From NCBI RefSeq assembly GCF_000003815.2, contig NC_049991.1, positions 182,583-219,744 of the forward strand: a DNA stretch of 37,162 nucleotides. Reading direction: 5' to 3'. A model generated the notes under the pieces. That model had not been told where the DNA came from. It saw nothing but the letters and a program-made list of their open reading frames with translations, and did not search any database. Shown here piece after piece: positions 21,420 to 34,400 of the stretch (the stretch's first letter is position 1; the number at the start of each line of letters is the position of its first letter). The translations under genes and the position numbers were made by a program. This stretch comes from Branchiostoma floridae. Its lineage: Eukaryota; Chordata; Leptocardii; Amphioxiformes; Branchiostomatidae.

Positions 21420-21740
21420 GCCTGGCCAATCTTCTCGGACTCCTACCTTGTTGTGTTGGGTAGATGTTTGACCTAGAAAACAGAGGTCCTGGGTTCATAT
21501 CCTTTGACATGTCACAAAAGCTGTGCTGGTAATACAGGACTTTCCCCACTCCATCCAATTGTACAAGGGGGTTGGAGAGATTATTGGCAGTGGAAGGAGA
21601 GGATTGGGCTCTGTCCTGGACACAAAAATTGTACAGTGGATAACAATCCACAGCCTCTAAAAGGCTATGTGACTACCAACAGGGTCCTCCCCAGAGGATG
21701 GAACAAGGGCGACCATCCATTATGTTCCTGGCCCAGCACC
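21420..21740 (+). repeat. Probable tRNA-derived SINE
   Basis: Contains a B-box-like GGGTTCATATCC at about 21491-21502 with a weak A-box-like stretch about 40 bp upstream, followed by a non-coding tail rich in stem-like motifs. No 3' poly(A) or target duplication was resolved, so the assignment is tentative. Confidence 0.35.
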
Positions 21741-22325
21741 ACTATAACGTTACTACTTTTAAAATTTAGTGTGTTTCTTCCTATTTTCCTGGTTAGGTTT
21801 GCTAAAATTCATGACAATTCACAGAGTTTTGTGCCAAGCGGTGTCACTTTTCCAATCAGCATTGGCTGCAAAAACTTGTGAATGGGCGATGATCAAAACA
21901 ATAGTCGTTTCACTATTGCTAAAGGAATTGCTATTATTCTTGGAGAATTTGACACCTTCTGTCATTGCAAAATGATCCCATTTTCATGAAAACACTTAAA
22001 CAGTGCAAACGTGTTTACTTCACAATCTTTACACTTTACAATCTCAACTTGTCAGAAAATAAGATTAGGTTTTCCAAAAAATAGTCATCTTACCGTCAGG
22101 TTATTTTTGCCAGTCTTTCCACTATATACTAAAAATTCTGGGGAGAAACCTGACCGAGATTGTATATGTCAACATGGCATACTAGTATAGAGAACAAGGA
22201 GGTACATGTAATTATACCCCCCTTGGTCAGTACAACTTTAGCTTTACAGTGATTTATGCTCGTCTTTCTTGTTGTACGAGAGATTTTCTGTCCTAGAAGA
22301 TAGATATTCAATAAAGAAACAAATC

Positions 22326-22370
22326 ACACACATACACACGCACACACACACTCACACACACACACACACG
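22326..22370. repeat. CA microsatellite
   Basis: Run of CA/CACA with a few interruptions at the inner edge of the right arm of the 4.3-kb element. The left arm has only a short GTGTGTGTAG at the matching place, so the run expanded after the arms were formed. Confidence 0.9.
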
Positions 22371-22848
22371 GTGCTGGCACTTGTGTTCCTGCAAGGAATG
22401 CCTTCCAGACACATTCCCGAAGGGTCCAGCCAGTGGTGCACATGGACAGGCCAGCCTCAGGTCACTGGCAGGTTGGAGATTAGCAATTACTATGCCTGTA
22501 TCAGCTGAGTGCCATATGATGGGGCTATGAATGGGGGGATCTGAGTAGCCTGACGTGATAGCCAGGCCAGGTAGACAGCCCAGGTAGACAGCCCAGCTCT
22601 TTCATCGAACCCTAAATTTGGTTACAACATGGCCAATGTGACGGGAGGGTTTGATGAAGGTCTCATTGATGAGTTTCTTCTTCCCATAGACTTCTATGTT
22701 ATAATTCATGGTTTAAATGGGCGCGTTCATAATGAAGCTACGTGAAATTTCAGCAGATTTTTCATTCTATGTCGAGCACATTTACCCTATATCGTGGGGA
22801 AAAATTGCCAACGTAAAGTATACGTAGGAACTTTTTTTATAGCAATTA

Positions 22849-23706
22849 GGCCACGTTGATTTGATTATATGGATGACATCCGCGCTCGCACCAATTTTCG
22901 GCCATTTCTAAAAAAAAAAAAGTTTTCGACCACACAATAAATTGTGCAAAGCAGCTGTAAAATGAGCACAAATATTCCGTAGATTGAAAAAACAGATAAC
23001 TAATGCCATAGAATGCCAAAATGAATCTAAAGTCAAAGAATAAGATGTGAAAGGACAGAAAGAAAAAAAAAATCTATTGTTGGTTGGGGGAGGTACCAGT
23101 ACAGAAAATTCAGGTCCAGAGGATCATTTCCAGGTCCGGACATGAATCTGGACCTGATTGTCTGTGGAAACTTGAGAACTGGCAATACTCAATACAATGG
23201 TAATTGGTCAATTTTGCTACAAAGGAATCTGTTTGGTGGATTATTGGACTCCCACTGCATTTTAAAATCCCATCTCCGTGTAATAGAGGCTAACTGTCTC
23301 TGTACCTATGACTGTAGAAACTTGGTGTGATTGACTATAAACTCTACTTGACTTCGCTCTTGTTGTCTTCTTGGCCCCCCGGTTAGACCCCAAATGGCTG
23401 CCGACATTCTGTGTCCATTTTGTAAATGGCGAAACCTGTTCCTCTGTTTTTTTTTCAGGTCTGTTTTTTTCGGATTAGTCCAAGAAGAAAAAAATGTTTT
23501 GCACCCGTATGATGTACTGGTCCCTACACCTAACTGTTGGTATACCATACTATGTGTGTTTAGTCCTATGTTCAACCTTCCTGGCCACTTTGATTTCATA
23601 CTGAAGGCAACTTTTTTTTTTGGCCAAACTTTTTTTTTATTCGCTCGCTCGCATCAGTTTTGGAGTTCCCGGAGGATGTCATCCATATAATCAAATCAAC
23701 ATGGCC
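22849..23706 (+). mobile_element. PIF/Harbinger-type MITE, copy 1
   Basis: 858 bp. Ends GGCCACGTTGATTTGATT and complement GGCCATGTTGATTTGATT, continuing ATATGGATGACATCC. TTA at 22846-22848 and 23707-23709. Three-base TTA duplication with GGCC ends is usual for PIF/Harbinger. A second copy in opposite orientation is at 34537-35358. No transposase. Confidence 0.9.
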
Positions 23707-23981
23707 TTACAAACAACGATTAGTCAATCCCCGCAAAAGGCACTTTTTCGCTGCTAGTGTACAACCGCACCACTCAGAACCCACGACTGTGTACCTCCGA
23801 CCTAGCATGCGGCTGCGAAACTTTACCTGCTACTTTCTTCAGTTACAAACAAGCTTTCACCAATCTACCTTTTGAGATCAGTTCCGCTGAGGGAATTTCT
23901 CACCGCTAAAAACATGCGTCCGTTCAGCCGTTTATTTTTTGGCTCGGATCTCTTTTAGGGTACCCACTCGGAGTAATACAT

Positions 23982-25146
23982 CAATGAGACCTGAAAGAGC
24001 TGGCCTGTCCACCAGGCCAGGCCACCTGGCACTGCTATCACGTCAGGCCACCAAGATACCCTATTCAGACCCCCACAAATCGTCAGCATCTCATGCCTCT
24101 GCGCCCTCTGGTGGAATACAAACAAATTACAGTCATGCAAGGACTTAGCACATTGTCAAGCCTACTCATAGATAAAGCAGACGGCGTTCGCTTTTCGTTG
24201 CGGGCTAAATGAAAAACAAACTGCTGACACTCCCCGTATTCCTGCAAGGAGGTTGAAAGTACAATTCTTTTATCTATGAAAGTACAATTCTTTTATCTAT
24301 GATTCATGCCGCAATCTCTAAAAAAAAGATTATGGCTCCGCCCCTTCACCAACGTGGCGAGTACTATAGTATACAGTGGCAGTCCTGTGCGTGATATGGT
24401 AATTATGCAATGGCAATTCCGACTTGTCCCCCGCCCCCAGCGACTTGGAACGTGTTAGTTTGTCATCTTCAGCCACTTCATCTTCAAAACGAATCGCAAC
24501 GAACCACCGTGTCGACTTGGAAACACACTTTCCATGATTTTTTAAAAGAGATTATATTCTACATAACAGGCGAAGCGTCCGAGCTGACCGGGACGGGGTC
24601 ACATCCCTGGCGCTGAGGGAGAAAAAGGTGGCTCGCTAAAGCAGTATCGGTTACCTTTTCGTTGCTGGCTAAGTGAAAAACAAACTTTCTAGCCTTGTTT
24701 CATCGCGGACAGCCTCCGTTATGTACATCAAAGACTACATCTTAAATCTTCAAATCTTTGATAACGTTAAGGGAAAATATTGAGTCGATCCTCTGGCAAC
24801 ATCGATACCCGACCGTTACGTGGTGGCCTCCCGATGACCTCCTTTGTTTGGCCAAACTGCCACTATGGTATCGCTGTTCTGAACATCAACCACTAGACTC
24901 GTTTCCTTCTCCCTAAATCTGTTTGCAAACCCTTAGAAATTCAAACAAGTAATGTTGTAGATTAGCTATTTTGCTTACAAGTAGGCTTGACAATGTGCTA
25001 AGTCCGTGCATGACTGTAATTTGTTTGTATTCCGCTAGAAAGGCTGAAGATTTGTGGGGGTCTGAATGGGGGAATCTTGGTGGCCTGACGTGATAGCCCA
25101 GGCAGGTGGCCTAGCCTGGTGGACAGGCAGCTCTTTCATCAAACCC
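23982..25146. mobile_element. 1.2-kb element with ~190-bp inverted arms, related to the 4.3-kb element
   Basis: Arm 23982-24172 (CTGAAAGAGCTGGCCTGTCC, CTATCACGTCAGGCC) is the complement of 24977-25146. The outer arm sequence GATGAAAGAGCTG and the CTATCACGTCAGGC block are shared with 18298-22617. The interior has a perfect 23-bp tandem duplication at about 24255-24300. The right end stops a few bases before the assembly gap. Confidence 0.7.
24176..24976. other. Interior of the 1.2-kb inverted-arm element
   Basis: Two related blocks (TTTCGTTGCGGGCTAAATG at 24195 and TTTCGTTGCTGGCTAAGTG at 24657, each followed by AAAAACAAACT) lie in direct orientation. No transposase motif. Confidence 0.5.
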
Positions 25147-25152
25147 GTGACG

Positions 25153-25334
25153 NNNNNNNNNNNNNNNNNNNNNNNNNNNNNNNNNNNNNNNNNNNNNNNN
25201 NNNNNNNNNNNNNNNNNNNNNNNNNNNNNNNNNNNNNNNNNNNNNNNNNNNNNNNNNNNNNNNNNNNNNNNNNNNNNNNNNNNNNNNNNNNNNNNNNNNN
25301 NNNNNNNNNNNNNNNNNNNNNNNNNNNNNNNNNN
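25153..25334. other. Assembly gap (182 N)
   Basis: Unknown bases. The gap begins 6 bases after the right arm of the 1.2-kb inverted-arm element and ends 33 bases before the DAGLB start-codon exon, so it may hide repeat sequence and part of the DAGLB 5' intron. Confidence 0.99.
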
Positions 25335-25376
25335 CCCAAAGTGAAGTGTCCACCTTTCTCTCTGCAGTGACCCACC

Positions 25377-25471
25377 ATGCCAGGACTGGTTGTGTTTGGG
25401 CGGCGATGGGAGATTGCCAGTGATGATCTGCTGTTTCCTGGTGGACTGGAGATCTTCATAAGGGCGATATG
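25377..25471 (+). CDS. DAGLB: DAGLB first coding exon
   Basis: The exon opens at 25368 after CTTTCTCTCTGCAG, so nine untranslated bases precede the ATG and a non-coding first exon must lie upstream, in or beyond the gap. The context CCCACCATGCC is near-Kozak. Donor TG-GTGAGA leaves two bases of Trp32. Confidence 0.92.
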
Positions 25472-28400
25472 GTGAGAGAGTCTCGCACACTACATGCAGT
25501 CAGACCACAACAGAAGAGCACACATAATTAGCAGCATTGAAAAGTTAACACCAAACCCATGAGATCTCGAAATACTAGAGAGTTTGTGCAGTCTTATTGG
25601 CAGCAAAGCATGTGGTTCAGACTCTATCATAAATAAGATGTTAAAATATGGAGATCAAACTCTTCAACACTGTTCTTCATTCTGGTAATTTCCCAAGCAG
25701 CCCCTATAGCTTCTCCTATTGGGTCAGCTAGTCCTCACTCACAGTGAGCATTTGATTAAGCTGGTCTCAATCATGATGTTTCTGACTTAGGGAGAAGAGA
25801 TGCTGTTACAGTTACAAAATTGAAGTGGTCTTCAGGTCACACCAGACCTTGATGAAGTAACCCTTGGGTCTTGTTACGAAGTGACCCACAAGGAGTTTAT
25901 AATAATTAATAGAGTAAATAGTGCAGCCATGATATGCCACCCAACAAAACTGTTATATTGAACAGACAAATTATGTGCCAGGCTACTTTCACAAATTCAA
26001 ACTACTGGTAAGGAGGAAAAGATTCCTTTGCATGCCAAAGAGTCTGGCCTGTTATGTTGTTATTTCACACATAACGTTACCTTGCTCTTAGCACCCCCAA
26101 GGTCTTCATACATCCAATCAGTTTTTCGTAACTTCTAGTTTTTACAGTACTACATTTCATGTTCAGCATTATCAATCTTCCCTGAAATATTTTATTTTCA
26201 TCCACTAGGCTTCTGGCAATCTCCATTGTCTACAATGAGCACAGAGACTTACTGAAATGTGCAGATGGCAATCTGCTGGCAGCATATCTGATAGGAGTTA
26301 TAGTACAACTATGTCTCATCATTGTCATCAATGCCTGGATCGTCCACGTCAGCATGCAAGGGACCATCACCAACTACAGGCCTAGGAAACAAATGCCCTC
26401 ATTGTTGTATGTACGCTTTGCACTTTATATACCAGAGCTGGCTTGGGACATCATCGGAACCTACTGGACATTCCGTGACCATGTCGGCTGCAATAGGGAT
26501 GTGGTGGCCATAGTGGAAGGAGCGGTCATTTTCAGCTGGATCATCCTTGTGATCACGGTTGTGGGGATCGCCGTGATCTTTGACCCGTTGGGGTCCAGGA
26601 ACCGGTTCTCATACTGGCCAGAGGAACAGCAGGGTCTGGAGAGCGGTGAAACGGACCAGTTGATGACGTCAGCACGATCTGCTGCCGCTCGCGTCTGGGA
26701 AAACAGGTCAGTACAATATCAGGATGTCCAGATGTCATCACTAAGAGTAAGAGCTCTAGCCTAGGGCAAATTTCGCTATTTGGTGGCCTCTACATAAACA
26801 ATGGGAATCGTGGCAGAAAGAGGCTGCCCAAAATCACCTACCTGAGTTTTAGAACATTAAAAACATAGACGTGGTTGTCTGTCCTCTGAAGTGTAATTTG
26901 AGCAGTAAAGCAGGAAAAAATTTACAGCAGATCCACGTGAAACAGGACCAAAACATAATCATGACCTTTTCACCCCTCTTCACTGCCTGTAAACAACAGG
27001 AAAACACTAACGTCTAAAGCCTACTGCAACCTTTCAACACAATGTAGAGTTAAAAACCCTTACTTGTAATACCAGTATGCACCTCCAAAACCCAAACATA
27101 TCCCAAGAAAAAACATTTCTACAGGCAGTTTAGCCAAGGGTACCTAATCATTTTCTACGGGCTAGAAGTAGGACATCTGTGTAAAAAAAATTTGAAATCT
27201 TGACTGTCTGAAACGTCATTTCCTGCATTCAGGGGCCACGTTCTGCTTGTAAACTAAGTTAAGTACGACAGTAAAATTTCTATCAGTTTAAAAGGTTTTT
27301 GAGAGCGACCTTCCGTAACATATTGTCCTGTGGCGAACACATGGGCCATCACAAGGGAGGTCTGGCAAAATTTTGAAATCGGGACTCTCTGAAGCGCCAT
27401 TTCTTGCATTTTCAATGGTAAATTTTGCTGTTAGACTAGCTTGAATTAACGAAATTTCCATCATAAAAAAATACACAAGGTTTCACCTTGCTTTTGGGGG
27501 GGGGGCGATGCCCCCCCCAACAAATTTTACCCCCTGTGCTGCCGCCGCTGTATGATAATACGAACTCACAGAGTTTTTGTTGTACAATGTTGTCTGTGGT
27601 TGTTATTATGCGTACAAACAGGTTGTCGTTGGTTAACTGCTTACATCGTCTATCTACATTGAGAGCACTGGTAAAAGAGTTGCGTATATCATTGTATAAA
27701 GAACATTCTAACATAAAATGGACTTCATTTTCTATACGGTCGTCGTTACAAAGTGTACAGAGTCTACTATTTGGAGGAGTCTGGTTTTATCTTTCCACTT
27801 CAATTAGTAGGGGATGATCACTGATTCTTAATCTAGCCATGGCAACTAGAGTTCCATGACCTCATACTTTTGCCAAATGGTTTTATTCTTTTCGAATGAA
27901 GTATTTATAAATCTTTCCATTTGATTATGCAAATAAGGTCCTGGTTTTCAAAATTTGTCTTCATTGATCATCCTCTCTATCCAAGAGGCACTAGTCCAAA
28001 GTCTTATCGATGTAGAGAAGGCTATTTTAGAGTTTCCTTATGAATTGTGTAAATATTAAGCTAATGATTTATGTCTAATAATGTTCCCTTTCACTAAGCT
28101 TTATGATTGTAAGTATGAAATTCCCATCACTATGGAATTATGATATTTTCTCATTAATTTGATTGATATCTATCAACATACAGTCAAACCTGCCCGAGCG
28201 ACCACCTCTTCTCAGCGACCACGTGGCCATTTCGACCGCTTTTTCTCGGTCCCGATTTTTTTTCCCATTGACGTAAGAATTAAGCGACCTTTTCTCAACG
28301 ACCACCTGGCCAACGCGACCGGCCAAAATTGGGACCCATAACGACGGCATCATTTTCAAAATTGAGGTTTTCATCGATTTTTGATGATAACTAGCACAAT

Positions 28401-31400
28401 TTTGTGCCGAAATCGTTGTAAGAAAATCCGAATTTAGTTGTTATAGAAGTTGTTTTTTTAAAATCTATATCATAATAAAGTGAACAAATGCTGAAACTTA
28501 TATAGCCTCATACTTTTTTAAGAAAGATCTGTGTAGCTCACTTTTTAAGAAAGATCTGTACGTGTGAGTGCTGTTGTCCAACTGTACTGTACATTCACCC
28601 GTGGGTAAGTACGCTATCAGGACGTACCGGGCATCGAATTCGAAAGGTGCACCGTAGTTATTTCAGATCAAGAACATAGCGACGCATAAAGGCTTGTATG
28701 GTAGTTAACTGACAGCATCAAAGTTCCCTTACTGTCTAAAACGTTAGTGTACAAATACTTGAGCTTTAAAACACTGTATCATATAAAAACTCGATAAAAG
28801 CTTGGGGTTAAATTTATAATTTACAGTGTGCGTGTTGTATTTGACATTAAAGACCTCGCTTCTTTGCGTGCGTGCAGTGTGCTCTCTATTTGCCATTAAA
28901 CACAATGAAAACCATTTATACTTTGCATCGGGCATGTTTTGAGTCGATACTCTTCTCAGCGACCACCGCTTTTTTCCGGTCCCCCGGGTGGTCGTCTTGG
29001 GCAGGTTTGACTGTACAGTCAAACCTGCCCAAGTGACCACCTCTTCTTAGCAACCACCTAGCCATTACGACCGCTTTTTCTCGGTCCCGAATATTTTCCC
29101 CATTCACGTATATACTAAGCATTAAGCAACCTCTTCACAAGGACCACCTGGCCAATGCAAATTGGACCAAATCCCTGCTCATAACGACTGCTTTGTTTTC
29201 AAATCTTGAGGTGTCATCGATTTTCAATGATAACTTGCGCGATTTTGAGCCGAATTTGGCCAGTTTGCGACAGATTTTGACTACCACTACGATGTTATGT
29301 TAAAGATATAGATGGCGGCGGATGCACGTGCGTGTGCTTGCTATTTGCCATTAAACACAAAGGAAACCATTTAAACTATGCATCGGGCATGTTGTAAGTC
29401 GATACTCTTCGAACCGACCACCTGACCAAATTGACCGGTTTTGCCCGGTCCCCCGGGTGGTCGTCTTGGGCAGGTTTGACTGTATCACTCTTTCTCAGTT
29501 ACATATGTGGCAAGTTTGAAAGTTCTATCATGAAATGAGCTTTCCTCATTAATTATGCAAATTAGCTGTTGATTTGCATAATTAATATCTTATTATGTAA
29601 GTTATAACTTAGGCTATCTTCATACCAAAAATCATGATGATCCGTCAACATGTTCTTGAGTTCTTTTTAATCTAAATTTTGAAAGGAAACCTGCAGTTCA
29701 AAAAAAGCCGCAAGAGGGTCCAAACTCACAGCACAAGGGCTATCTACCACCCAAAAATTACAACCACAGCATGTCCAGAACACATTGTATCAAAATTGGA
29801 AGTTCCTCTGCAGTACCTTAGCAAGTCGCTAGGGTGCCCATTATCAAACCTGACCCCTACCCACCTACCAAATATCATCAGGATCCATCCAAAGCTTCTC
29901 GAGTTATGTTATTAACAGACAGAGACAGACAGACAAACACCCTCAAAATATAACCTTCTGGCGAAGGTTGCACGCGACTGATTGATTGAAGGTAATGATA
30001 ATGAATGTACATCAGGCCACAGATATATTCCTATGTATGTAATGATATTTGAATTATGAAGTATTCATCAATAATGTTTCCTGTTTGCCACCAGGTGCAA
30101 AGTGCTGTGCTGTTGTGCAGGTTTCGATGAACACAGCCAGAATGCCTTCAGTGATGTAGCACAGATTATAGCAGATTTTTTCAAGGTAAAGAGTTTTTGC
30201 TGCCCATTTCCCACTCATTTGCTTATGGATAACTCCTTTAAATAATTTGAGCAAATGTAGTTTATTGCTATATTTTGTCTCATTGATGATACAAACAGGA
30301 TGTAATTATCATAATCCATTCTAAATGATGGTCTTCAACTCTTGTCTACCAAAATTGCATACTGTATATATCTGGTACAGCTCTGTCAAGGCTACCAGTG
30401 TATTTGAAATATCATGGAAATCTGCAGTTCCATACTAAAGAGATTTGATGATAAATTCCATACATTTAGGTTGTTATGTACAAGTCATGTATAACATTAC
30501 TTATTATATTGTAATATAAAGGTTTTGGTGACATTCAGCCATTAACATTGAATCAATCCTTTTCTTGACCTGCCAGGATGTTGATTTGACCCCCAGTGAC
30601 ATCGCAGCAGGTTTGGCTCTCCTCCAAGAAGATCAGGATCGACACTGCATCTCAAGAGACCCCATGTCCATAGTAACAACCCAGCCCCAACCCCATAGAG
30701 ATCCTCGCTTGGAGGATTTGGGATTAGTTGCACACTACATGAAGTTTGCCATGGCGGCATATGGCTGGCCTCTGTATGTTTATACAAACCCACTTACATC
30801 ACTGTGTCAGCTAAGTACTGAATGCAGGTACGTGGAAGGAAGACCCTTTATTACCTCCATGAAATATTCAGGGAGGTTATATTTTCACTGGTATTTGTAT
30901 GTCTGTGTGTCTGACAACAAGGTAACTCAAGAACGGCTGTCCTGGACATGATACATCTTGACACTTTGGTGGTAGGTAGCTTTTAATGTCAGGTGGGGCA
31001 AGTTTCACCCCCCTAACATAGAATTTTGGAATTGCATGACATTTTTGTCAAAACATTCCAAAGAGGATAACTGAAGAGAGGAATGAGGGACATGCAGTAT
31101 AAGGCAAAGATGTAAGTAATGGTATGCATGTTATGCAAATGGATAATTCCATTGTTTTCCATAACTGGACTTCAATAAATGTAATTCATGACTGGTGAAA
31201 CATAAACAGCTACCAAACATGCAAATGAGACTGATTTGCATAATGAAAACATGGCAAAAGAGACTTTATGATAAATGATATTTTTACATGTGTAAGCTTA
31301 TAAGTGATGCATATCACCGTGCATAAATTGTGTAAATGTGTATGTCATTTGCATAACATCTACATAAGTTCTGAATATTCTATGGAGGTATGAGTTGCCG

Positions 31401-34400
31401 AACTATAGTATAACTGTTATTGAACATATTTGCTCAATTTGTCTAACACATCACAAAAAAGACTTTGACTTTGCCAATAAAAGTATATACAAGTTAGTGT
31501 TGGTACTATTGTGAGCACTACCATCATCTGCAAAGATGGAAGGATGCCTACTATTGTCTATACATTTCAAGTTTTTTGTCACTTCTTCGGAATGATGGAA
31601 ATGTTAAAACAAGATTACAGTTAAATTTTGTGATTGAAAGTTTATCTAATCAAACCAAATATCATTGATATGTTTCAGCCAGTTGTATCATCTTTGCCTC
31701 AAAGTCTTTTCATTTTCTCAACATCAGTCTCGAACTCTGTTTAGTTATTTGCTGTTAGCCTCACTATGGGTTTCTATGTGTTTTATTGCTGACAGCTGGC
31801 AGGGTTAGACATATACTTGTATACATGTCCATAGGCCTGATTGCCCGGGACATGTCCTACTGTCGCCTGATTGGGCCATTGAGATTTTTCCAGGGGAATT
31901 GTGGCCCCGCTAGCCTGACTATTTGTACATCATGCTCCTAGCCACTTGATATCTAAAGTATGACATTGCGTAAATTAAGCAAGCTGGAAGAGTCCTTGTG
32001 CTTATAATTAAAACAGTATTACATGTTGAAAGTATTTTATACTGAAAAATAAAAGGATATCCTTACTAAACGTACAGATGCATAGAAATATGTCATTTAC
32101 ATTTCTGGCGAGTGAAAATTTTGGGCCAGTAGTTTTTTTATATTGTTGTTCTATAATGGAAGTGATTAGCTTTAGAGATTGCAGCGATAGAAGTACTTGA
32201 TTTGCTGAAAATGATTCAAACAAGGATGAAAGCTCCTTGATTTAAATGATGACCATTGATTGTATCATATCAATTTGTTGGTGTCACCCAGCTGTTGCAG
32301 CTGTACATCTGGACAGGTGGAAGGTGGAGCGTTGATCATGTCAGACAACTGCTGCAGGTGTCACCTGGCCGGGATCCTCCGCCACACGGGGCTCATGGCC
32401 ACTGATGTTGTCTATGCAACATTCCACAACAAGGTTGAGATTTTTGTATCGGCAGAAGAAATATTGTCCACCTTCAGGATTGGCAGAAAGTTTAGATACC
32501 ATTTACCACATGATATCTGTCAACAGCCAAGACATGGACTATCTATATTGCCTTTGAACACAATCCAAAATTGAGTTCACTAAGCATTTGAATATCATGC
32601 CCCCCTTCTTATGTATGTAGCTGACATTTCATGACATTTGTGTACAACACATCATCATCTTCAACAGTTACTATGTTCTGCATCTGCAGTGGCTTTAATG
32701 TGCTGCAGTTGTATTCAGTCTTCCTTCAATTCCACTGTGAGTTGCAAGCTTGTTAGCTAAGAAATGAGTGAGCCTGAAAGTGATCAGCCTGGATCTACAT
32801 GTACATATTGCAGCAGCGTCGATATTCCAGTGGTTAGCGACCCTGCTTCTGGACCAAGAGCCATCATTTCAAATCCCAGCTGTTGTCGTTCACCCGACAT
32901 GCACACTACTGGAAAGGGCTGCAGTCCATGTGACTGGACGTTAAGCCGTGGTCCACCGTTGTGCTTGTTGAAAAGAGCTAGGGGAATTTTCCTCGTACAA
33001 TACACCTGTAAAAACTGACATGCATTGAAGATGATGATGATGATGAAATACTGTACATAGCATGCGTATTCTCTGTCATAACTCTTTAGTGAGCAGATAC
33101 AGAACAGATATCAAATTTGTAAAAGATTGATATAACGGGGGCCGCCCTAAGATGCTACGCTTTTTTACGCGTTCGAACTCACTGCGCTCCATCACTAGTT
33201 GCCAAAGAGTGGTCAAGCAGGTTTTGATAAAAAAATTTGTAACACATCTAAAGACCATACTTGGATAAGGAATGCATTTATACGGTTCATGAACCCTTCA
33301 CCCTCCGCGTTACAACTGGCAAACGCTGAGGACGCTATAATTGTAAATATATTACTTCCGATTTTGAGTTGAGTTAGACAGTGCGCCCTAACTTGACACG
33401 CTTTTGTAATTTGCTCTCTTCAGAAGCTGGTGACCAATTTAGATAAACATAATTAAAAATTCTAATTCTATTATATATTCTTTTGACAGTAGAATTGTGA
33501 TTGTGTGTGCTTCTTGTCTCCCGCGAGGAGGGCTGAATCTATCACAATCCAGGTCGTGTTTTCATGGGAAATGGGCAAAATGCACTGAATGCGGCGGCCC
33601 GACTAACAAACTCATAACGAAAAACGACAACGCCAAAATCACAAAAAAATTCTGTGTATGTATTGGGAAACATGTTTGACATCACTCTGTGAAGTTTCAT
33701 TTTTATAGACGGTACGAATCATTTGTTAGAGTAACAAATCTTTGGGGTGTTTGCTCGTCTGCCACCTGCGGGGCCACACTCCCTGGGGAAAACAAGGGCG
33801 ATGCTTATGTTGTTTTTTCTATGGCCGGTCTTCTACTCTACAAACATTTGAAGACCAATATTTGTAGTGTTTTGTGAAGCTAAATTATTTCTTATGTGTA
33901 TGACAGTTGTGTGGCTGTTTTGTACAGGTTGTATATTTAGGGACACGAGCCACCAATACCTAGTAACAGGTGACCACAGTGATTCGACGCTACCAACATT
34001 ATTGTGAAAAGTCTGTCTTCAAAAAAAAGGGAAGTGAATTTGTGTAGGTACTTTTTTAAGAGAAAAAAAAGCTGTTTGTTTGGACTTGGTTTGGACTTTG
34101 GACCTTTCTAATCATCATAGTCAGTGTCAACAAACACAGCGTACTTATGCATAATAAGATCAGCAAAAAATCCTTGGCATCTTAGGGCAGGGACATCTTA
34201 GGGCGGCCCCCGTTATGTAGTATGATAGTATTATACTTGATTGTGCCCTTCTATCTGAACAAAACTAAGTCAGCCAAAACGTGTGATGTATGGACAAATA
34301 GGACCTTTCAGTCACAGACAATGCTGTAGGCTATATAGTTCGGTACAGCTACTTAGTAATATCCTTGGTGCCATCTTTTTTTGGCAATACTCCCCTCTCT

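Larger units (their letters stand above)
18298..22617. mobile_element. 4.3-kb element with ~260-bp inverted arms
   Basis: Arm 18298-18559 (from AAATTTGGGGCTTTGATG, then GAAAGAGCTGGGCTGTC) has its complement at 22360-22617. A 14-bp unit (GGGCTGTCTACCTG) is tandemly doubled near both ends. The inner edge of the right arm is a CA microsatellite. Target duplication not resolved. A related, shorter element lies at 23982-25146. No transposase found; the interior includes a nested pogo-like element. Confidence 0.72.

Noticed and set aside
21151-21651. 166-codon minus-strand frame as a gene
   Set aside because: Spans the end of a pogo-like element and a SINE-like repeat, and the translation has no domain I know.
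25035-25490. Open frames running through the N gap
   Set aside because: They are open only because unknown bases cannot encode stops.
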